Origin: Aldehydirespirator sp963667505 | Lineage (GTDB): Bacteria > Actinomycetota > Acidimicrobiia > Acidimicrobiales > Aldehydirespiratoraceae | Direction: 5' to 3' | NCBI GenBank assembly: GCA_963667505.2 | Contig: OY763490.2 | Coordinates: forward strand, 1,240,001-1,304,000 | Length of the DNA stretch: 64,000 nt | In this document: piece by piece, positions 35,658-43,295 of the stretch | Layout of the letters: every line of letters begins with the position of its first letter | Position numbering within the stretch: position 1 is the first letter of the stretch | Made by a program: the position numbers and the translations under genes | Notes under the pieces: generated by a model | Seen by the model: the letters and a program-made list of their open reading frames with translations, nothing else | Database searches by the model: none | Told to the model about the DNA's origin: nothing

Positions 35658-38078
35658 TTGAGCCTGGACATCGACCCCCACATCCGCCACAGCACCCGCC
35701 ACATCGGGCGCTCGGTGCCGCGGCGGGAGGACCGGGGGCCCCTCACCGGCCGGGGACGGTACGCGGCCGACATCAGGATCGCCGGGATGCTCGAGGTCGC
35801 CTTCGTGCGCAGCATCGAGGCCCACGCCCGGATCGCCTCGGTCGACAAGTCCGAGGCCGAGGCCCTCGACGGCGTGGTGGCCGTGTTCTGTGCGGCCGAC
35901 CTGGCCGACGTGAAGAGCTTCCCCGACTACATCGACTACATCAACCCGGTCAAGCAGCGTCCTCTGGCCGAGACGGCGCGCTACGTCGGCGCGGCCTACG
36001 CGGCGGTGGTGGCGGCCGACCGCTACATCGCCGAGGACGCGGCCGCCCTGGTGGCGGCGGGCACCGTCTACGAGCCGCTGCCGACGGTGGCCGACATTGA
36101 GCAGGCGCTGGCACCGGACGCGCCCAAGCTGTTCGACGACTGGGACGACAACCGCTCCGTCGACTTCCCCCCCGACAAGCCCGAGGTGGCCCGGGCGTTC
36201 GCGGAGGCCGACCACACCTTCTCCGAGATCTACGTCAGCCAGCGCCAGACCGGCCTGCCCATGGAGTGCAGGGGAGTGGTGGCCGACACGGTGGACGGCC
36301 AGCTCACGGTGTGGACCTCCACCCAGAGCCCTCACCTCGTGCGGACCACCTTGGCGCTGATGCTGGGGGTGCCCGAGCCTCAGGTGAGGGTGGTGAACCC
36401 CGACATCGGGGGCGGGTTCGGCACCAAGACCCACGTCTACCCCGAGGACGTGGTGGTATCGTGGATCGCCCGGCGGCTCGGCCGGCCGGCCCGGTGGATC
36501 GAGGACCGGGCCGAGAACCTGGTGACCGGGGTCCACGCCCGGGACCAGCGCCACGACGTGGAGGTCGCCTACGACGACGACGGCACCATCCGCGCGGTTC
36601 GCTGCACCTCGATCTGCGATCTGGGCTCGGCCGAGATCTTCATGCCCGGAACAGCGCCGGTGTTCGTCACCAACGCCTGCATCACCGCCGCCTACGACTT
36701 CCCGAACATGGAGGCCCGCCCGGTCGGGGTGGTCACCAACAAGACCCCGGCGGGGGCCTACCGGGGCTTCGGCGTCCCCGAGGGCGTGTTCGTGATGGAG
36801 CGGATCATCGACCGGGTGGCCCGCCTGACCGGCACCGACCGGGTGGAGCTGCGGCGGCGGATGCTGCTGCGCCCCGGCCAGACGCCGTACGTGATGCACG
36901 GCGGGGGCCGCCTCGACTCGGGCTCGCACACCGAGTCCTTCGAGCGGGCGCTGGAGATGCTGGGACCGGCGCTGGAGCAGGCCAGGGCCCGCCACGCCGG
37001 CGACGAGGACGTGCGGGTCGGGGTCGGCTACGCCAACTACGTGGAGCCGGCCACGCCGACCTACCACCTCACCACCGGCCATTGGGCCGGCTACGACTCG
37101 GCCACCGTGCGGGTCGATCCCGACGGCTCGGTGCGGCTGGCGGTGGGCGTCACCGACCTCGGCCAGGGCACCGTGACCTCCGCGGCGCAACTGGCGGCCG
37201 ACGCCCTCGGCGTGGATCCCTCGCAGGTGACGGTGGTGATGGGCGACACCGAGCGGGCCCCGTACGGGCTGGGCGCGTGGGGCAGCCGCAGTGCCATGGT
37301 GATGACCGGCTCGGTGCTGATGGCTTCGGAGCGGCTGGTGGCCAAGGCCCGCTCGATCGCCGCCCACATGCTCGAGGCGGCCGAGGCCGACGTGGTGATC
37401 GCCGACGGCCGCTTCCATGTGGCCGGCAGCCCCGAGCCGGCGCTCGGCTGGGCCGAGGTGGCCACCGCGGCCTGGGCCCGCACCCTGGACCTGCCCTCGG
37501 GGATGGAGCCGGGGCTGGAGACGTCGGGCTACTTCGAGCCGGTCCACTTGGAGCACCTGCCCGACGAGACCGGCCGGGTCAACGCCGCGGCCAGCTGGGC
37601 CAACGGCGCCCATATCGCGGTGGTGAGCGTGCGGGTCAGCACCGGCGAGGTGACCGTCGAGGACTTCATCGTGGTGCACGACTGCGGCACGGTCATCAAC
37701 CCGGCCATCGTGGAGGGGCAGATCCACGGCGGCATCGCCCAGGGGATCGCCGGCGCCATGTACGAGCACTTCCAGTACGACCCCGACACCGCCACTCCCA
37801 GGTTCTCGTCGTTCATGGACTACCTGGTGCCGACCTGCGCGGAGGTTCCGCACATCGACATCGACCACTTCGAGTCGCCCGCCCCCGACCATCCTCTCGG
37901 CGTCAAGGGCTGCGGCGAGGGAGGCACCATCGGTCCGCCCGCGGCGATCACCGGCGCGGTGTCCGACGCCCTGTCGGAATGGGGCGTGGACCTCACTGCC
38001 TGCCCGGTGACCCCGGTGGCGGTGCGAGCCGCCATCCGAGAGGCCGAAGCAGCCCGAGCCCCGGACGGCACGGCATGA
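35658..38078 (+). CDS. Molybdenum hydroxylase, molybdopterin-binding large subunit
   Basis: An 806-residue CoxL/XdhA-like subunit. N-terminal GRSVPRREDRGPLTGRGRYAAD and GGGFGTK bind the cofactor region, the active-site loop is A367-YRGFGVPEG, and Glu754 in GCGEGGT is the likely catalytic base. The loop lacks the Cys of true CO dehydrogenase (AYRCSFR), so this is not a form I CODH. It should hydroxylate an N-heterocycle or aldehyde. The start is TTG at 35658, weakly supported. It is the first of a complete L-M-S set with 4-nt overlaps, between the two BMP transporters. Confidence 0.92.
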   Translation: MSLDIDPHIRHSTRHIGRSVPRREDRGPLTGRGRYAADIRIAGMLEVAFVRSIEAHARIASVDKSEAEALDGVVAVFCAADLADVKSFPDYIDYINPVKQRPLAETARYVGAAYAAVVAADRYIAEDAAALVAAGTVYEPLPTVADIEQALAPDAPKLFDDWDDNRSVDFPPDKPEVARAFAEADHTFSEIYVSQRQTGLPMECRGVVADTVDGQLTVWTSTQSPHLVRTTLALMLGVPEPQVRVVNPDIGGGFGTKTHVYPEDVVVSWIARRLGRPARWIEDRAENLVTGVHARDQRHDVEVAYDDDGTIRAVRCTSICDLGSAEIFMPGTAPVFVTNACITAAYDFPNMEARPVGVVTNKTPAGAYRGFGVPEGVFVMERIIDRVARLTGTDRVELRRRMLLRPGQTPYVMHGGGRLDSGSHTESFERALEMLGPALEQARARHAGDEDVRVGVGYANYVEPATPTYHLTTGHWAGYDSATVRVDPDGSVRLAVGVTDLGQGTVTSAAQLAADALGVDPSQVTVVMGDTERAPYGLGAWGSRSAMVMTGSVLMASERLVAKARSIAAHMLEAAEADVVIADGRFHVAGSPEPALGWAEVATAAWARTLDLPSGMEPGLETSGYFEPVHLEHLPDETGRVNAAASWANGAHIAVVSVRVSTGEVTVEDFIVVHDCGTVINPAIVEGQIHGGIAQGIAGAMYEHFQYDPDTATPRFSSFMDYLVPTCAEVPHIDIDHFESPAPDHPLGVKGCGEGGTIGPPAAITGAVSDALSEWGVDLTACPVTPVAVRAAIREAEAARAPDGTA

Positions 38079-38947
38079 AGCCGGCGCCGTTCGAATACTG
38101 CCTGCCTTCCAGTGTGGCGGAGGCGCTGGAGGCGCTCGCTAGCTCCGAGTCAGCCCGGGTGCTCGCAGGCGGGCAGAGCCTCATCCCGGCCATGAACTTC
38201 CGGCTGACCGACGTGTCTCTGCTGGTCGACATCCGCCGTGTCGAGGGTCTCGACACGGTGAGCGTGGACGCCGGCGGCGTGACGGTGGGCGCGGCCGCCA
38301 CCCAGAGCGAGGTGCTGGCCGACGACGACGCGGCCGGAGCTGTGCCTGGGCTGCGGGCCGCGCTGCGCCATGTCGGGCATCTGCAGATCCGCAACCGGGG
38401 CACGGTCTGCGGCAGCATCGCCCACGCCGACCCGGCCGCCGAGTTGCCCGCGGTGGCCGTGGCCGCCGACGCGGCGGTCGGCGTCGCCGGACCGGCCGGA
38501 CGGCGAGAGATCGCTGCGGCCGACTTCTTTCGTGGGCCGTTCTGGACCGCCCTCGACGACGCCGAGATGGTCACCGAGGTCCGCTTCCCGGCGACGCCGT
38601 CGGGCTCGGTCACCGTCGTCGACGAGATTTGCCGGCGGGCCGGCGACTTCGCGGTGGCCGGACTGGTGGCGGTCATCGAAACCGACGGGGGCGCGGTGCG
38701 ATCGGCCCGGCTGGTCGGCTTCGGGGTCGGAGGCTCGCCCACCCGGCTGGAGTCGGCGGAGGCCGCGGCAGCCGGATGGGCCGCCGACCACCCGACCGAC
38801 GGGATCGCCGACGCGGTGATCTCCGACACCGCCGACGCATTCGACGACATCCATGCCACCAGTTGGTACCGCCGCGAGGCGGCGGCCGCGCTCGTTGTGC
38901 GCGCCGTTCGCCGCTCGCTGGCCGTAGGGGAGGTGAAGGCTGCATGA
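38075..38947 (+). CDS. Molybdenum hydroxylase, FAD-binding medium subunit
   Basis: A 290-residue CoxM/XdhB-like flavoprotein. FAD-binding motifs are LAGGQSLIPAMNFRL and LQIRNRGTVCGSIAHADPAA. It passes electrons from the 2Fe-2S subunit to an acceptor. The ATG overlaps the large-subunit stop, and its own stop overlaps the small subunit start. Confidence 0.93.
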   Translation: MKPAPFEYCLPSSVAEALEALASSESARVLAGGQSLIPAMNFRLTDVSLLVDIRRVEGLDTVSVDAGGVTVGAAATQSEVLADDDAAGAVPGLRAALRHVGHLQIRNRGTVCGSIAHADPAAELPAVAVAADAAVGVAGPAGRREIAAADFFRGPFWTALDDAEMVTEVRFPATPSGSVTVVDEICRRAGDFAVAGLVAVIETDGGAVRSARLVGFGVGGSPTRLESAEAAAAGWAADHPTDGIADAVISDTADAFDDIHATSWYRREAAAALVVRAVRRSLAVGEVKAA

Positions 38948-39459
38948 GCATTGTCGAGCCGCTGTCCGAGGTCGCCGTCGAGGTGGCGATCAACGGGCAG
39001 CGCCACCGTCACCGGGTGCAGTCCCGGCTGCTGCTGTCGGACTACATCCGCGACGTCGTCGGCCTCACCGGCACCCATCTCGGCTGCGAGCACGGCTACT
39101 GCGGCGCGTGCACCGTGATGGTGGACGGCGAAGCGGTGCGGTCGTGCCTGATGCTGGCCGTGCAGGCCGACGGCGCCGAGGTCCGCACCGTCGAGGACCT
39201 GGCCCCGGCGGGCTCGGACTCGCTGTCGCCGATGCAGCAGGCGTTCCATGACAACCACGCCCTGCAGTGCGGCTTCTGCACCGCGGGGTTCCTGATGACC
39301 CTGGAGAGCGTCCACCCCGCCGAGTGGCGGACGCCCGAGCGCATCGTCGAGCTGCTGTCAGGCAACCTCTGCCGCTGCACCGGCTACCAGAACATCGTGG
39401 CTGCGGTGCGCCAGGCGTGGGACGCCTACGATGGTGCCGGAGGATCCGACGATGGCTGA
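38944..39459 (+). CDS. Molybdenum hydroxylase, 2Fe-2S small subunit
   Basis: A 171-residue CoxS/XdhC-type ferredoxin subunit with two 2Fe-2S clusters: plant-type C-x4-C-x2-C (GCEHGYCGACTVMVDG) and C-terminal CGFCTAGFLM plus CRCTGYQNI. It relays electrons between molybdopterin and FAD. Its 3' end overlaps the following ferredoxin gene in another frame by 8 nt. Confidence 0.95.
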   Translation: MSIVEPLSEVAVEVAINGQRHRHRVQSRLLLSDYIRDVVGLTGTHLGCEHGYCGACTVMVDGEAVRSCLMLAVQADGAEVRTVEDLAPAGSDSLSPMQQAFHDNHALQCGFCTAGFLMTLESVHPAEWRTPERIVELLSGNLCRCTGYQNIVAAVRQAWDAYDGAGGSDDG

Positions 39460-39688
39460 CGCAGGGGCTGACGCAGGGGCTGACGCAAGGGTCGACGTGG
39501 ACCACGACGTGTGCATCGTGTCGGGCATGTGCGCGTCGCTGGCCCCCGAGATCTTCGATATCGACGACGACGGCCTCAAGCTGGAGGTCCTGCGGCCGAC
39601 GGTGCCCCCCGAGCTGGCAGACAAGGCCCGCAGCGCGGAAGCCTGCTGCCCGGTGGAAGCCATCAAGGTGACCGCCACGTCGATGTGA
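39452..39688 (+). CDS. Small [3Fe-4S]-type ferredoxin
   Basis: A 78-residue ferredoxin of the P450-associated type, with Cys-x5-Cys in VCIVSGMCASLAPEIF and the last Cys in CCPVEAI. The ATG at 39452 is preferred over the in-frame one at 39431 because GGAGG lies 8 nt upstream. The N-terminus is a 12-bp triplicate (ADAG ADAG ADAR). It likely feeds electrons to Rieske B, which begins 18 nt downstream, or to the P450. Confidence 0.88.
   Translation: MADAGADAGADARVDVDHDVCIVSGMCASLAPEIFDIDDDGLKLEVLRPTVPPELADKARSAEACCPVEAIKVTATSM
39455..39490 (+). repeat. 12-bp triplicate at the ferredoxin N-terminus
   Basis: GCTGACGCAGGG at 39455 and 39467, with a one-base variant at 39479. In frame, it encodes Ala-Asp-Ala-Gly units before the ferredoxin fold. 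Confidence 0.85.
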
Positions 39689-39706
39689 GAGCGAGGTGAC
39701 CGCGCC

Positions 39707-40810
39707 ATGACCATGACCCAGGAACCCGCAGCTGCCCGGGAACATGCCGGGGCCGAGGGGTTCGAGCTTCAGGGCAACACTCAGCTCGACATGGCCGGCG
39801 AGGAGCGGCTCTACCAGCAGCTGAAGCTCTTCTGGCAGCCGGTGGCCTTCTCGGCGGACCTGACCGACTCGCCCCACCAGGTGACGCTGTTCGACACCCG
39901 GCTGGCGGTGGCCCGCCTCGACGGCAAGGCCCACACCTTCAGCGACGTCTGCCGACACCGCGGCTCGGCCCTGTCGCTGGGTCGGGTCGACGGCTGCCGG
40001 CTGCGCTGCGCCTACCACGGCTGGGCCTACGACGCCGAGGGCACGGTGGTGGACATCCCGGCCCGGCCCGAGCTCAACGGCAAGCTGGTGGCGCAGCTGC
40101 CCACCTATCCGACCATCGAGGCCGGTGGCCTGGTGTGGACCTGCGTCTCGGGCGAGACGCCGCGGTTCGGCCCGTCGGAGTGCCCCGAGCTGGACGATCC
40201 CTCGTACCGGTTCCTGCGCTTCGACCCGTACGAGTGGGACTGCTCGGTGGCCCGGCGCTTGGAGAACTACTTCGACTTCTCCCATTTCGCCCATGTGCAC
40301 CACGGGATCCTCGGCGACCGCGACGAGGCCGAGATCGCCGACTACGACGTGGTGCGGCACGGCTCGGAGCTGAGGATCACCGCCGGCCCGTTCGTCGAGT
40401 ACACCGACAACGTCAAGAACTCGGCGGTCAACCACGAGGGCCTGACCTACGAGGCGTGGAAGCGCTACCGGGTGTTCATGCCCAACGCCATGAAGCTCAA
40501 CAGCTCGGCGGGCGAGACCGAGGACTTCGTGCTGTACGTGGCGGTCGCGCCGGTGGGCCGCAGGCGGACGAGGTGCTTCACGTTCGTGGGCCGCAACTAC
40601 GCCTTGGACCGCGACCAGGAGTTCCACGACATGCAGTACGTGATCCTGGGCCAGGACCAGCCCATCGTGGAGTCGCAGCGGCCCGAGGAGCTGCCGGTGG
40701 ACCTGACCGCGGAGATGCACGTCAAGGGCGCCGACGCGGGCACCGTCGAGTACCGCCGCTGGCTGATCAGCATCGCCGACGGCCTCATCGCGCCTGCTCC
40801 GCCCGGCTGA
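39707..40810 (+). CDS. Rieske non-heme iron oxygenase, oxygenase component (B)
   Basis: A 367-residue oxygenase related to Rieske A. The Rieske ligands are C82-x-H84 (VCRHRG) and C101-x2-H104 (CAYHGWAYD). The iron site lies in ENYFDFSHFAHVHH. The C-terminal IVESQRPEELP resembles VanA/NdmA-like demethylases. The ferredoxin directly upstream probably supplies electrons; the reductase is missing. It ends the molybdenum hydroxylase transcription unit. Confidence 0.9.
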   Translation: MTMTQEPAAAREHAGAEGFELQGNTQLDMAGEERLYQQLKLFWQPVAFSADLTDSPHQVTLFDTRLAVARLDGKAHTFSDVCRHRGSALSLGRVDGCRLRCAYHGWAYDAEGTVVDIPARPELNGKLVAQLPTYPTIEAGGLVWTCVSGETPRFGPSECPELDDPSYRFLRFDPYEWDCSVARRLENYFDFSHFAHVHHGILGDRDEAEIADYDVVRHGSELRITAGPFVEYTDNVKNSAVNHEGLTYEAWKRYRVFMPNAMKLNSSAGETEDFVLYVAVAPVGRRRTRCFTFVGRNYALDRDQEFHDMQYVILGQDQPIVESQRPEELPVDLTAEMHVKGADAGTVEYRRWLISIADGLIAPAPPG

Positions 40811-40905
40811 CGGAGGCCTCGGCGCCGTCAGCCTGCGGCAGCCCCGTCGGCACGCCCCAAACTTGCGCCCGGGCATCCCTGCCAGTCGAGGCCCCGGCCC
40901 CCGGT

Positions 40906-41019
40906 CTGCTTGACAGCCCTGCTTGACCGCCATGCTCGAAAGCCCCGCTTGAGAGCCATGTTTGACGGCAATGTCTGACGGCCGTGTTTCATGCCTGGCA
41001 GCAACCATGTTTGACAACG
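40906..41019. repeat. 13-bp intergenic tandem repeat array with TTGAC core
   Basis: Seven consecutive 13-bp units from 40906 to 40996 fit roughly NTGYTTGAC-GCC. A 10-nt break follows, then one more good unit at 41007-41019 just before the permease gene. The period is not a multiple of three and lies outside genes, unlike the other repeats of this window. The gap (40811-41045) contains no convincing reading frame. It may be an operator array or a minisatellite. Confidence 0.75.
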
Positions 41020-41045
41020 CGGCATCGGACGGTGAGCATTGACGG

Positions 41046-42269
41046 ATGCCCGCAGCAGCCAGCCGCCGGTCGCGCCGCGCCACCTTGGCTCGTCTGGGCG
41101 GGATTCTGGTCGGCGGCTCGGCGGTGATCCTCGCCCTGCTGATCGGCGCGGCCATGATCCTCGGACTGGGCGCCAACCCCTTGGAGGGCTACAAGGAACT
41201 CCTGGCCGGCGCCTTCGGAGGCACTGAGGAACTGGCCGAATCGGCGGCCAAGGCCATGCCGCTGCTGCTGGTGGGCACCGGCATCTGCGTGGCGTTCCGT
41301 GCCAAGGTGATCAACATCGGCGGCGAGGGCCAGATCATCGCCGGCGGGCTGCTGTCCACCGTCACCGCGCTGGCCGTGCCCGGCCTGCCCCCGGTGGTGC
41401 TCATCCCGCTGGTGCTGCTCATGGGTCTGGTGGGCGGCGCAATCTGGGGCGGCATCCCCGGCGCCCTCAAGGCCTATCTGGGCGTGAACGAGATTCTGTC
41501 CACGATCATGCTCAACCTGGTGGCCGTGCAGCTGTTCAACTACCTGCTGCGGGCCCCGTTGATGGATCCCAGACAGATCGAGCTCGGCACCCGGATCCCG
41601 CAGACCAAGCGGCTGTCGGAGAACGCCGACCTGCCCGTGCTGATCTCAGGCACCCGCCTGCACCTGGGCGTGGTCGTGGCGCTGATCGCGGCCGGCGTCG
41701 CCTGGTTCTTCCTGTGGCGGACCACCACCGGCTACCGGGTGCGGGCGGTGGGCGCCAGCGCGCCCGCGGCCCGCTACGCGGGGATGCCGGTGAAGCGGAT
41801 GACCATGCTCGCGCTCACTATCAGCGGCGCGCTGTGCGGCCTGGCCGGGGCCGCTCTGGTGTTCGGCAGCGAGACCCATCGGCTGCAGACCGAGGGATTC
41901 GCCACCGGCTTCACCGGCTCGGCCGGCTTCAACGGCATCGTGGCCGCGCTGTTCGGGGGCCTGCACCCACTCTTCACGATCCCTTCATCGTTCCTGTTCG
42001 GAGGGCTGCTGGTGGGGGCGAACGCCATGCAGCGGGCCATCCAGATCCCGGTGTCGCTGGTGATCGGGCTCAACGGGCTGATCGTGGTGTTCGTGGTCAG
42101 CAGCAACTCGCTGCGCGAGCGGCTGTCGCGTCTCGTGTCGATCGCCGGGGAGGCGGCCGATCACGAAGCGTCGGCTTCCGGTGAGGCCGCGCCCCCCGAC
42201 CCCGGCGCAGGCGACGGCTCGGCCGGTGTCGACGACCCCGCGGGCGCCGAAATGGAGCGCGGGCCGTGA
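41046..42269 (+). CDS. ABC transporter permease 1 of BMP-B importer
   Basis: A 407-residue permease of the same type as 33518-34657: LLVGTGICVAFRAKVINIGGEGQI, VNEILSTIMLNLVAVQLF and VRAVGASAPAARYAGM. The C-terminal ~35 residues (from about 42165) are a polar Ala/Gly/Asp-rich tail. It is the first gene of a second complete importer whose order (permease, permease, binding protein, ATPase) differs from BMP-A. Confidence 0.92.
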   Translation: MPAAASRRSRRATLARLGGILVGGSAVILALLIGAAMILGLGANPLEGYKELLAGAFGGTEELAESAAKAMPLLLVGTGICVAFRAKVINIGGEGQIIAGGLLSTVTALAVPGLPPVVLIPLVLLMGLVGGAIWGGIPGALKAYLGVNEILSTIMLNLVAVQLFNYLLRAPLMDPRQIELGTRIPQTKRLSENADLPVLISGTRLHLGVVVALIAAGVAWFFLWRTTTGYRVRAVGASAPAARYAGMPVKRMTMLALTISGALCGLAGAALVFGSETHRLQTEGFATGFTGSAGFNGIVAALFGGLHPLFTIPSSFLFGGLLVGANAMQRAIQIPVSLVIGLNGLIVVFVVSSNSLRERLSRLVSIAGEAADHEASASGEAAPPDPGAGDGSAGVDDPAGAEMERGP

Positions 42270-43201
42270 CCGACTTCATCACCGTCACGTTCACTGTCGC
42301 CACCTTCGCCTCGGGCGTGCGGCTGGCCACCCCCTACCTTCTCGCAGCCCTGGGCGAGACGCTCAGCCAGCGCAGCGGCGTGCTGAACCTCGGCGTGGAC
42401 GGAGTGATGCTCCTGGGAGCGTTCTTCTCCTACTGGGCGGTGCTCAAGACCGACAGCATCGCCGTCGGATTGCTGGTCGGGATCGCCGTCGGCTCTCTGC
42501 TGGGCGTCGTCTACGCCTTGGTCACCGTCGGCTTCCGGGCCGAGCAGGGCATCAGCGGCATCGGCATATTCCTGTTCGGGCTAGGCATCAGCGAACTGCT
42601 GTTCCTCGAGTGGGTTGGCACGCCGCTGCCCATCTCGAGCTTCGACAAGCTGGCCATCCCGCTGCTGTCGGACATCCCGAAGATCGGCGACATGTTCTTC
42701 AACCACAACCTGCTGGTTTACGTGTCGATGCTGTTGGTGCCGGGGCTGACCCTGCTGGTGAACCGCACCACTTTCGGGCTCAACGTGAGAGCCGTCGGCG
42801 AGACGCCGGAGGCCGCCGACAGCCTGGGCGTGTCGGTGGCCCGCACCCGCTCCACGACGATCCTCATCGGCAACGCGCTGGCCGGCCTGGCCGGGGCCGC
42901 CCTGGCCATCGAGATCGGGATCTTCCAACACAACCTCACCAACCAGATCGGCTTCATCGCCATCGCGCTGGTCTACTTCGGCGCCTGGCGCCCCACCGGG
43001 GTGCTGGCCGGCTCGCTGCTGTACGGCCTGGTCACCTCCACGGTCAACCAGTGGAAGACCGCAGGGCTGGTCACCGGCGCCGCCGCCAGCTTCACGACGA
43101 TGGCGCCGGCCGCTCTGACCATCGTGGCCCTGGTCGTCATAGCCCGCCGCAGCGCCGCCCAGCCGGCCGCGCTCACGCTGCCGTTCGTGAGAGGTCACTG
43201 A
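42266..43201 (+). CDS. ABC transporter permease 2 of BMP-B importer
   Basis: A 311-residue permease: ATPYLLAALGETLSQRSGVLN region near the N-terminus (42329-42390), LNLGVDGVMLLGAF and VRAVGETPEAADSLG. The GTG at 42266 overlaps the permease 1 stop by 4 nt. It parallels the gene at 34673. Confidence 0.92.
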   Translation: MTDFITVTFTVATFASGVRLATPYLLAALGETLSQRSGVLNLGVDGVMLLGAFFSYWAVLKTDSIAVGLLVGIAVGSLLGVVYALVTVGFRAEQGISGIGIFLFGLGISELLFLEWVGTPLPISSFDKLAIPLLSDIPKIGDMFFNHNLLVYVSMLLVPGLTLLVNRTTFGLNVRAVGETPEAADSLGVSVARTRSTTILIGNALAGLAGAALAIEIGIFQHNLTNQIGFIAIALVYFGAWRPTGVLAGSLLYGLVTSTVNQWKTAGLVTGAAASFTTMAPAALTIVALVVIARRSAAQPAALTLPFVRGH

Positions 43202-43232
43202 GGGTGGCCCGGCACCCGCAGGCGCTAGGCCA

Positions 43233-43238
43233 TAGAGT
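43233..43238 (+). promoter_or_regulatory. Putative -10 element before the BMP-B binding protein
   Basis: TAGAGT in the 94-nt gap after permease 2. It would let the binding protein be made in excess of the membrane subunits. Confidence 0.35.
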
Positions 43239-43253
43239 CACACCAAGTAGACA

Positions 43254-43271
43254 GGCCCGATGACTCGGGCC
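43254..43271 (+). promoter_or_regulatory. 7-bp leader hairpin before the BMP-B binding protein
   Basis: GGCCCGA (43254-43260) and TCGGGCC (43265-43271) form a perfect stem with a TGAC loop, 24 nt upstream of the start. It could stabilise the 5' end of this part of the mRNA. There is no T-run. Confidence 0.4.
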
Positions 43272-43295
43272 CGCACCCAGGAGGGAGAAACCGAA

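Noticed and set aside
35556..37892. Long minus-strand reading frame (778 codons) opposite the CoxL gene
   Set aside because: It is antisense to a clear molybdenum hydroxylase subunit and encodes only His/Gly/Arg-rich composition with no motif; typical high-GC shadow.
36266..38074. Plus-strand frame overlapping CoxL in another register, continuous with CoxM
   Set aside because: The upstream part is low-complexity Arg/Gly shadow; the CoxM motifs only begin at the ATG at 38075.
35658..38078. Carbon monoxide dehydrogenase (CoxL form I)
   Set aside because: The active-site loop reads AYRGFG and lacks the AYRCSFR cysteine of true CO dehydrogenase.
40906..41019. 13-bp array as a CRISPR or coding repeat
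   Set aside because: No spacers, unit too short, and the period is not a multiple of three; no reading frame runs through it.
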